The notes beneath the pieces are model-generated. The model searched no databases. It was given only the letters and a program-made list of their open reading frames with translations, and was not told the DNA's origin. This document shows positions 14,720-20,474 of a stretch of 20,474 nt of DNA, piece after piece. Origin of the DNA: Anaerolineales bacterium (GTDB lineage: Bacteria > Chloroflexota > Anaerolineae > Anaerolineales > Villigracilaceae); contig JANWWB010000068.1 in the NCBI GenBank assembly GCA_025056515.1, forward strand, positions 1 through 20,474, given 5' to 3'. Position 1 is the first letter of the stretch. Each line of letters starts with the position of its first letter. The position numbers and the translations under genes are program-made.

Positions 14720-15568
14720 CTATCGATGATTCCTGAATTGAACAAGTACAACTGCCCCCATAATGAGCAAGCATCCTACAATCTGCAAGAGCAGCAAACG
14801 CTCATGGAGAAACAGATAGCCAAAGAAGGCGGTAAAGACCGCCTCGGTGCTCAGGATTAAGGCAGCATCCTCGGCGGGCGTATGCTTTTGGGCAATGACC
14901 TGCAAAGTGAAGCCAGCTGCAATCGAAAAAACAGCAGTGTACACAATGGCCGGTAGAATTTGCCACCAAACCTGGACTGTCGGTCGCTCCAGAAGAACCC
15001 CAGCCCCTAGGCTCAACAAACCACAAACCAGATATTGACCAGACGCAAACGTCAAAGCGGTTATCTTTCCCTGAGAAAGTCCAACAACGACTACGTGCAT
15101 TGCCCAGAAAAACGATCCGATCAAAATAAGCAAGTCGCCAACAGCAGGGCGATAGGCCCCGCCGGTGGTTAGGAAAAATCCACCGGCTATCGCCAAAAAG
15201 ACTGCGAGACCCAAACGCAAGGACGGACGTTTTTTCCAGCCCACCCATAGGATAATTGGGACGATGACCACATAGAGAATCGTGATAAATCCTGCGTTGC
15301 TAGCTGTCGTAGTTACAAGACCGGCTTGCTGAAACGCAACAGCAGCGAACAGAGCAAGACCAGCCAAGAAAATATATACAAAGCCTGGCGTGCCTGGAGT
15401 CGGTTTGGGAGAAGCAAACGGAAACAAGAGCAACCCTCCCAGCAAGAAACGACTCCCATTCAGATAGAAAATGACTTTGTGTCCGGCTGCAAGGCGCATG
15501 ACTACAAAAGCGCTCCCCCACAAGATAGCCACAAGGAGTAAAAGTAAATCGGCTTTCCAGCGTGTCAT
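14720..15568 (-). CDS. EamA/DMT-superfamily transporter
   Basis: Starting at the ATG at 15568 the protein has 282 residues and about ten transmembrane segments, opening with MTRWKADLLLL and the family-typical AILWGSAFVVMR. The second EamA half carries TPAEDAALILSTEAVFTAFFGYLFLHE, a recognisable signature. The open frame continues upstream to a TTG at 15616, but that extension is hydrophilic and lies in a hairpin, so the ATG is preferred even though its Shine-Dalgarno is weak. It heads a two-gene operon with the lipid kinase. The sequence differs clearly from the plus-strand EamA protein at 12828, so it is not a recent duplicate. Confidence 0.87.
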   Translation of the reverse strand: MTRWKADLLLLLVAILWGSAFVVMRLAAGHKVIFYLNGSRFLLGGLLLFPFASPKPTPGTPGFVYIFLAGLALFAAVAFQQAGLVTTTASNAGFITILYVVIVPIILWVGWKKRPSLRLGLAVFLAIAGGFFLTTGGAYRPAVGDLLILIGSFFWAMHVVVVGLSQGKITALTFASGQYLVCGLLSLGAGVLLERPTVQVWWQILPAIVYTAVFSIAAGFTLQVIAQKHTPAEDAALILSTEAVFTAFFGYLFLHERLLLLQIVGCLLIMGAVVLVQFRNHR

Positions 15569-15593
15569 AATGGCTCGTTGTAGTAAGAAAGAT

Positions 15594-15616
15594 TTGGGAC
15601 GCTCATGGCGTCCCAA
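15594..15616 (-). terminator. Intrinsic terminator after the aldo/keto reductase gene
   Basis: A perfect 9-base stem TTGGGACGC/GCGTCCCAA around a 5-base loop is followed on the minus strand by ATCTTTCTT. It lies 38 bases after the reductase stop and before the EamA start, separating the two transcription units. Confidence 0.65.
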
Positions 15617-15653
15617 GTTTCATAAAGCGAGGCGGGACTAGAGCAAGCTGGTT

Positions 15654-16622
15654 TTACTCTTTGGTCTCCCAAGAAGATAATTGATCTAAATAAGCCTTTT
15701 CGGCCGGTGTCAGAGTGACTTGTACCGCACCCAGACTGTCTTTCAGTTGCTCAATGGAGTTAGCACCGATAATCGGACTGGTAATCACCGGATTGGCCAA
15801 CAACCAGGCCAGAGCGATTTGGGCAATTGAGGCATTCTTTTCATGAGCCATCTTTTCCATGGCATCGAGCAACGCCCAATTTCGCTCTGTGAAATAACGC
15901 TTAGCACCGCCAACGCGCACCGAAGCAGGCAAGAGATTGCGGCGATACTTTCCTGTCAAGAAACCGCCAGCCAGAGGACTATATGGGATGACCCCAATTT
16001 GATACGTTTTGCAAACCGATTCTAGTTCCCGTTCGAATTCTTCCCGATGCACCAAGTTGTAGTGTGGTTGCAGAGAATCAAAGCGCACCAAACCGTTCCG
16101 ATCCGAAACCCATAAAGCCTGCATCAGTTGCCAAGCAGCATAGTTAGATGCGCCTACATACCGAACTTTACCTTGCTTCACCAGGTCGTCAAAAGCACGC
16201 ATGGTCTCTTCAATAGGGGTGTTCTCATCCGGCCAATGAGCTTGATACAGGTCAATGTAATCGGTTTGTAAGCGCCGCAAAGAGTTCTCAACCGACTTCA
16301 TAATATGGGCGCGCGATAACCCTTCATCATCAGGCCCCCCTCCCATATTCCCTCGAACTTTTGTCGCCAGAACGATGCGGTCGCGCGGGATTTTATTCTC
16401 ACGATGCCAACGCCCCAAAATACGTTCGGCTACCCCGCCTGGATTGGCATCGGCCCACCTCGAATAGATATCTGCTGTGTCAAAGAAATTAATCCCAGCA
16501 TCGTAGGCAGCCGACAAAATGCGCAACGAGGTCGGTTCATCGGCTGTCCAACCGAACTGCATGGTCCCCAAACAAAGCACCGAGACCTTCAAGTCCGTCA
16601 AACCGAGTATTTTGTACTTCAT
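15654..16622 (-). CDS. Aldo/keto reductase family oxidoreductase
   Basis: The 322-residue (alpha/beta)8-barrel enzyme reduces carbonyl compounds with NAD(P)H. The catalytic tetrad is D48 and Y53 (FFDTADIYS), K88 (LATKVRG) and H129 (YQAHWPD). Further family marks are [26 protein letters not shown] and a C-terminal [13 protein letters not shown] cofactor-binding segment. The ATG at 16622 was chosen because AAGGAG lies 8 bases upstream; the frame extends to a TTG at 16667 that would overlap the preceding gene. It follows a small TPR-like gene with a 16-base gap and is likely in its operon. The substrate is not identifiable. Confidence 0.92.
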   Translation of the reverse strand: MKYKILGLTDLKVSVLCLGTMQFGWTADEPTSLRILSAAYDAGINFFDTADIYSRWADANPGGVAERILGRWHRENKIPRDRIVLATKVRGNMGGGPDDEGLSRAHIMKSVENSLRRLQTDYIDLYQAHWPDENTPIEETMRAFDDLVKQGKVRYVGASNYAAWQLMQALWVSDRNGLVRFDSLQPHYNLVHREEFERELESVCKTYQIGVIPYSPLAGGFLTGKYRRNLLPASVRVGGAKRYFTERNWALLDAMEKMAHEKNASIAQIALAWLLANPVITSPIIGANSIEQLKDSLGAVQVTLTPAEKAYLDQLSSWETKE

Positions 16623-16638
16623 GCTTTTTACTCCTTCA

Positions 16639-17046
16639 TTAGCGCCATCCACCCATGGTCTTGCCAAGCAAAGACTGTATGACCTTCTTCACCCGTTCCT
16701 TTTCAGCTTCTGTCAAATAAGGCTGTTTCGACAGGTCTTCGTAAAGTTTGAGTGCTTCGCGATATCGTCCCAACTGGATGAGATAGCTGGCTTTCTTCTC
16801 TAAAACAGCATAGCGAGCATACAGTTGTTCCGAAAAAATTCCTTTGTCCAACCATTCCAACGCCGCCGAAACGTTCCCATAGCGATCGTACACATACGCC
16901 ATTTTTGCACACAACTCAGCACGATCAAGCTCGGAAATGTCTTGCATTAACAAATCGAGAATAAGTGTTTCCGCATCTTTGAGTTTGCCCGCCTGCAAGC
17001 AGGAGTCAATCTGTTGAGATAATTCCGAAAACCTTTGATAGTCCAT
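16639..17046 (-). CDS. Small TPR-like helical protein
   Basis: The 135-residue protein has no cysteine motif, signal peptide or transmembrane segment. It appears all-helical with TPR-style helix pairs: [38 protein letters not shown] and [21 protein letters not shown], each with the small-residue and aromatic spacing of TPR units. Such proteins usually bind a partner protein. The ATG at 17046 has GAGGAAG 7 bases upstream. It is followed after 16 bases by the aldo/keto reductase. I do not recognise a specific family. Confidence 0.75.
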   Translation of the reverse strand: MDYQRFSELSQQIDSCLQAGKLKDAETLILDLLMQDISELDRAELCAKMAYVYDRYGNVSAALEWLDKGIFSEQLYARYAVLEKKASYLIQLGRYREALKLYEDLSKQPYLTEAEKERVKKVIQSLLGKTMGGWR

Positions 17047-17246
17047 ATCGCGTCTTCCTCAACACTTTTTCAATTTTACCGCCTTCGAATACGGATGCGA
17101 AGGGTGAAGAAACTGAGGAAACACCTGCGCTATGAAAAAGCAAATTCGAAAGACATAGATAGATACACAATTTGTGATGAAGAAACCCGGCTTCATCATC
17201 CAAATCAAAGATTGCTGTTGATTTGCAGAACCGGTTTGAAAAGGTT
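17047..17246 (-). promoter_or_regulatory. Gap between the opp genes and the TPR gene: weak promoter and hairpin
   Basis: A possible promoter for the TPR-reductase pair is TTCGCA (17096-17101) and TAAAAT (17073-17078) with a 17-base spacer. An inverted repeat GATGAAG/CTTCATC (17176-17182 and 17191-17197) about 50 bases after the OppF stop could act as a terminator, but it lacks a T-run. It abuts a palindrome CACAATTTGTG (17166-17176). Nothing protein-coding was seen. Confidence 0.3.
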
Positions 17247-18233
17247 TCAATGCGCAAGTTCCTCCGCAAAATGACAGGCCACACGATGCCCTGTCGCCGG
17301 CTCGCGTAACAACGGTTCTTCTTCGCTACACCGAGCCCGCGCCCAAGGGCAGCGAGGATGAAACCGACAACCACTCGGTGGGCGAATCGGGCTAGGCACA
17401 TCGCCTTTGAGGAGAATTCGCTCTCGCTTCAAGCGGGGATTAGGGATGGGAATGGCAGAAAGTAAAGCTTTGGTGTACGGATGCAAAGGATGATGAAACA
17501 GTTCTTCTCGACTAGCCACCTCGACGATTTTTCCCAAATACATCACCGCTACTCGGTCTGAAATATGTTCTACCACACTTAGGTTATGAGCGATAAACAA
17601 ATAGGTCAATCCGAATTCTTGCTGCAAATCTTTGAGCAAATTCAGCACCTGAGATTGTATCGAAACATCCAAGGCCGAGACCGGCTCATCACAAACAATA
17701 AACTTGGGGCGCAAAGCCAAGGCGCGTGCAATACCAATCCGTTGACGTTGTCCTCCTGAAAACTCATGCGGATACCGCCGAGCATGATAGGGTTCGAGGC
17801 CCACTTTCGCCAAGGTATCGAGCATAATTTCAAAACGCTCTTGCGGTGTGCCGATTCGATGGATATTTAGCCCTTCCATAACTGCTTCACCGATCGGCAA
17901 GCGAGGGTCGAGCGAGGAATATGGATCTTGGAAAATCATCTGCATATTGCGGCGAATGCTCTTAAGAGCCTCGCCTTTGAGGGCAAACACGTTTTGACCT
18001 TCAAAGAAAACCGTTCCGGCTGTTGGCTCGAGTAAACGCAAGACCAAGCGTCCGGTAGTTGTCTTCCCACACCCGGATTCGCCAACCAGGCCCAGGGTCT
18101 CACCCTGATACACTTCGAAAGAGATCTCATCCACTGCCTGTACATACGCAACCGTGCGACGAATGATGCCACTCTGCACGGGAAAGTACTTTTTCAGGTT
18201 GTGAACCTGAAGCAACGGGGCAACCCCATTCAT
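17247..18233 (-). CDS. oppF: Oligopeptide/dipeptide ABC transporter ATP-binding protein, OppF-like
   Basis: The 328-residue ATPase has Walker A GESGCGKT at 51-58, the Q-loop in [13 protein letters not shown], the signature FSGGQRQR, Walker [13 protein letters not shown] and the switch histidine in [11 protein letters not shown]. The C-terminal oligopeptide-transporter tail carries cysteines in [15 protein letters not shown], as is usual for OppD/OppF. The start ATG at 18233 overlaps the OppD stop by 4 bases (ATGA), with AGGAG 7 bases upstream. A longer TTG start at 18287 is rejected. It energises peptide or related solute import together with OppD and the two permeases. It could equally be a DppF or nickel-type subunit; the substrate cannot be decided without the binding protein. 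Confidence 0.93.
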   Translation of the reverse strand: MNGVAPLLQVHNLKKYFPVQSGIIRRTVAYVQAVDEISFEVYQGETLGLVGESGCGKTTTGRLVLRLLEPTAGTVFFEGQNVFALKGEALKSIRRNMQMIFQDPYSSLDPRLPIGEAVMEGLNIHRIGTPQERFEIMLDTLAKVGLEPYHARRYPHEFSGGQRQRIGIARALALRPKFIVCDEPVSALDVSIQSQVLNLLKDLQQEFGLTYLFIAHNLSVVEHISDRVAVMYLGKIVEVASREELFHHPLHPYTKALLSAIPIPNPRLKRERILLKGDVPSPIRPPSGCRFHPRCPWARARCSEEEPLLREPATGHRVACHFAEELAH

Positions 18234-19240
18234 TGGCTTTCTCCTGTCCAAGAAGTCTGTGTTTGATACAACCAACAACGAACCCAATGCCCGGGGCGGA
18301 TTTCCACCAATTCTGGAATGCGTTCAGAGCAGATACGCAGGTTTGAGTGAAGGCGCGCTTGACAACGGGGTGCAAAACGACAACCAGGCGGCAAGTCAAT
18401 CAGGTCAGGAACATTCCCCGGGATAACGTTCAGTCGCTCTTTAACCTGACCGAGGATAGGAATCGACTCCATCAAGCCTACGGTATATGGATGCAAAGGC
18501 TCATCAAAGAGCGTTTGCACATCCGTCTGTTCCACCACCTGTCCGGCATACATCACCGCAACTCGCTCGGCCATCTCAGCAATCACACCTAAATCATGAG
18601 TGATAAGAATAACAGCGGTGCCGAGTTGTTTCTGTAATTGGCGTATCAGATCGAGAATCTGGGCCTGAATCGTTACATCGAGTGCCGTAGTAGGCTCATC
18701 GGCAATCAAAAGCGCAGGGCGCAAGGCCAGTGCCATTGCAATCATCACTCGTTGCGCCATACCACCGGAAATTTGATGTGGATATGCATGTGCTCGCCGT
18801 TCGGGGTCGGGAATTCCCACCATGCCCAAGAGGTCAACTGCCCGCTTCCAAGCCTCTTTTTCTTTCATTTTTTGATGGACGCGGAACACTTCTGCTACTT
18901 GGTCACCTATGCGGAAGACGGGGTTAAGACTGCTTTGTGGCTGCTGAAAAATCATTGAGATTCTCTCACCACGGATATGGCGCATGTCGGATTCCGGCAA
19001 GGTCAGCAAGTTCTTCCCGTCAAAAAAAATCTCGCCGGCTACAATACGCCCTGGCGGAGCAACGAGGCGCATAATCGAGAGCGAAGTCACACTCTTACCG
19101 CAGCCCGATTCGCCCACTAACCCGAGCACTTCGCCAGGCTTAACCGTCAAGTCCACCCCATCAACGGCGTGCACTACACCGCTTTCAGTGTAGAAATAAG
19201 TCTTGAGTCCACGAATTTCAAGCAGTGTATTGACGGCCAT
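18230..19240 (-). CDS. oppD: Oligopeptide/dipeptide ABC transporter ATP-binding protein, OppD-like
   Basis: The 336-residue ATPase shows Walker A GESGCGKS at 43-50, Q-loop [12 protein letters not shown], signature ISGGMAQR, Walker [13 protein letters not shown] and switch LITHDLGV. The C-terminal region includes the GCRFAPRC cysteine motif of the OppD/F C-terminal domain. The ATG at 19240 has AGGAG 6 bases upstream. The gene lies 9 bases after OppC and overlaps OppF by 4 bases, so the operon is tightly coupled. The signature reads SGGMAQR rather than SGGMRQR, a common natural variant. Confidence 0.94.
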   Translation of the reverse strand: MAVNTLLEIRGLKTYFYTESGVVHAVDGVDLTVKPGEVLGLVGESGCGKSVTSLSIMRLVAPPGRIVAGEIFFDGKNLLTLPESDMRHIRGERISMIFQQPQSSLNPVFRIGDQVAEVFRVHQKMKEKEAWKRAVDLLGMVGIPDPERRAHAYPHQISGGMAQRVMIAMALALRPALLIADEPTTALDVTIQAQILDLIRQLQKQLGTAVILITHDLGVIAEMAERVAVMYAGQVVEQTDVQTLFDEPLHPYTVGLMESIPILGQVKERLNVIPGNVPDLIDLPPGCRFAPRCQARLHSNLRICSERIPELVEIRPGHWVRCWLYQTQTSWTGESQ

Positions 19241-19249
19241 GTGTTTCTC

Positions 19250-20188
19250 CTATTTGCTGACATGCGCCAAGCGCGGGTCAAGGGCATCGCGCAAGCCATC
19301 CCCAATTAAATTAAAAGCCAGGACGGTCAGCATAATTGCCAAGCCTGGATAGAAGACTAAATGTGGGGCGGTGAAGACTTGGTTGCGCTCGGCTCCCAGC
19401 ATAGACCCCCACTCAGGTGTAGGCGGTTGCGCTCCCAAGCCTAGGAAAGAGAGTGCAGCGGCATCGAGGATGGCTGTCGCAATCCCAAGCGTCCCCTGTA
19501 CGATGAGCGGTGTCAGCGCATTGGGCAAGATACGGCGAAAGAGAAGATAAAAGGGATTACCGCCCAAAACACGCGAGGCAGCGACAAAGTCCTGCTCACG
19601 AACCGAGAGCACACTTGCACGCACAATGCGCGCATAAGCTGGAATGGAGACAATCGCAATAGCGATCAAGGCATTGATTAAACCAGGTCCCAAAACAGTC
19701 ACAATCGTAATTGCTAAGAGCAAAGCTGGAAATGCAAGCAAAACATCCATCAGGCGCATGATGATATTGTCCACCCAACCACCAAAGAAGCCCGCAATTG
19801 CGCCCAGAATTGTTCCAAGAATGATAGCAAAAGTCACCGTAGAAAAACCGATAATCAGGCTCAGCCTGGCGCCATAGAGAATCCGGCTGAACTGATCGCG
19901 CACATTACCATCAATGCCCATAATATGTTGAGGTCTATCGGTTGGACAACCCAGCACATGAATACAAGGGGGCTCGCGCCGCTGCACATCTTCCACGCCA
20001 ATCAGGACCTGATACGGGTCATAGGGCGCAATCCAAGGCGCGAAAATGGCTACAAACACCAAAACGCCCAGCATTGCAAAACCAACCAAAGCCGATTTAC
20101 GCTTGAACAAGCGACGCCAGGTAATTTGCCAAAGGCTGACCGAACGTAGCGAAAGTTCTTCGGTTTGTGGTTTGACCTCTGTTGGCAT
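19250..20188 (-). CDS. oppC: Oligopeptide/dipeptide ABC transporter permease, OppC-like
   Basis: The 312-residue inner-membrane permease has an N-terminal cytoplasmic tail with LFKRKSALVG, a first transmembrane helix at about 34-54, and five further helices. The EAA loop coupling to the ATPases lies in ASRVLGGNPFYLLFRRILPNALTPLI. The extracytoplasmic loop after the first helix carries CIHVLGC and QHIMGIDGNVRDQFSRILYGAR, replacing the usual HxxGTDxxGRDxxSR motif. Two cysteines there could form a disulfide. GGAG precedes the ATG at 20188. It follows OppB by 9 bases. Confidence 0.92.
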   Translation of the reverse strand: MPTEVKPQTEELSLRSVSLWQITWRRLFKRKSALVGFAMLGVLVFVAIFAPWIAPYDPYQVLIGVEDVQRREPPCIHVLGCPTDRPQHIMGIDGNVRDQFSRILYGARLSLIIGFSTVTFAIILGTILGAIAGFFGGWVDNIIMRLMDVLLAFPALLLAITIVTVLGPGLINALIAIAIVSIPAYARIVRASVLSVREQDFVAASRVLGGNPFYLLFRRILPNALTPLIVQGTLGIATAILDAAALSFLGLGAQPPTPEWGSMLGAERNQVFTAPHLVFYPGLAIMLTVLAFNLIGDGLRDALDPRLAHVSK

Positions 20189-20197
20189 ATTCCTCTC

Positions 20198-20474
20198 CTA
20201 GTCGAGGCGAATGCGAGGGTCAAGATAAGCGTACGAAATGTCAACCAGCAAATTCAAGACGACAAAGATGATTGCAATCATCAGCGTAAATCCTTGCACT
20301 ACACCGTAATCACGCGCAGTGATGGCATCATAGACAGCGCGCCCGACTCCCGAAAGACCAAAGATGGTCTCGGTCAATACGGCCCCGCCCAGTAACGACC
20401 CAAGCGAAAGGCCAATCACCGTCACTACAGGCAAAAGCGAATTACGAAAAGCATGTTTGAGAATAACTGTCATT
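20198..20474 (-). CDS. oppB: Oligopeptide/dipeptide ABC transporter permease, OppB-like (C-terminal part only)
   Basis: The last 91 complete codons of a permease run into the right edge. The segment ILKHAFRNSLLPVVTVIG is the end of the EAA loop and start of the next helix, followed by GSLLGGAVLTETIF, GVGRAVYDAI and the closing VDISYAYLDPRIR that ends OppB/DppB proteins. The Met at 20473 is internal, not a start, because about 220 N-terminal residues typical of the family are missing. A periplasmic substrate-binding protein gene would be expected farther upstream, outside the window. Confidence 0.92.
   Translation of the reverse strand, partial: MTVILKHAFRNSLLPVVTVIGLSLGSLLGGAVLTETIFGLSGVGRAVYDAITARDYGVVQGFTLMIAIIFVVLNLLVDISYAYLDPRIRLD

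Noticed and set aside
1..20474. CRISPR arrays, tRNA or rRNA genes, transposases, toxin-antitoxin pairs
   Set aside because: None could be supported by reading either strand; the only repeats are intragenic or short intergenic remnants.

Overview
The window looks like a chromosomal segment from a member of the Chloroflexota, probably Anaerolineae-like. This is an inference from gene content: a CpXC/TPR protein of the type common in that phylum, an oligopeptide ABC transporter with an unusual Cys-containing OppC loop, and mixed moderate-to-high GC. No rRNA, tRNA, CRISPR array, phage or transposase gene was seen.

Layout. 1-1470 (-): 490-residue N-terminal part of a CpXC-TPR protein whose C-terminus is off the left edge; a GC-rich palindromic element sits in frame inside it. 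1694-8271 (-): a translationally coupled pair, an SPFH/flotillin-like membrane protein followed by a giant 1865-residue protein. By motif reading, the giant protein is a degenerate aminotransferase domain, an intact fold-type I PLP aminotransferase and a divergent phosphoenolpyruvate carboxylase-like domain in one chain. It is the most remarkable object here. 8462-9944 (+): an LsrG-like ABM monooxygenase-fold protein and an iron-family alcohol dehydrogenase, probably one operon. 10046-11071 (+): an orphan D-Ala-D-Ala-ligase-like ATP-grasp enzyme. 11150-11563 (-): a 7Fe/8Fe-type ferredoxin with a strong sigma70-like promoter and a clear terminator. 12110-12712 (-): Mn-type superoxide dismutase, divergent from an EamA-family (DMT) transporter at 12828-13772 (+). 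13805-15568 (-): a second EamA transporter and a DAG/sphingosine-kinase-family lipid kinase in one operon. 15654-17046 (-): a small TPR-like protein and an aldo/keto reductase. 17247-20474 (-): oligopeptide/dipeptide ABC transporter genes in the order permease B (partial), permease C, ATPase D, ATPase F, with a 4-bp stop/start overlap between D and F.

How they may work together. If the PEPC-like domain is active, PEP carboxylation to oxaloacetate and transamination to aspartate would be joined in one polypeptide, with the SPFH protein as a possible membrane scaffold. That is a hypothesis: the glycine-rich catalytic loop of PEPC is strongly altered. The remaining genes are ordinary redox, transport and stress functions. 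Several start codons were placed downstream of the longest open frame (SPFH, SOD, both EamA proteins, aldo/keto reductase, OppF), mostly on the basis of Shine-Dalgarno sites.
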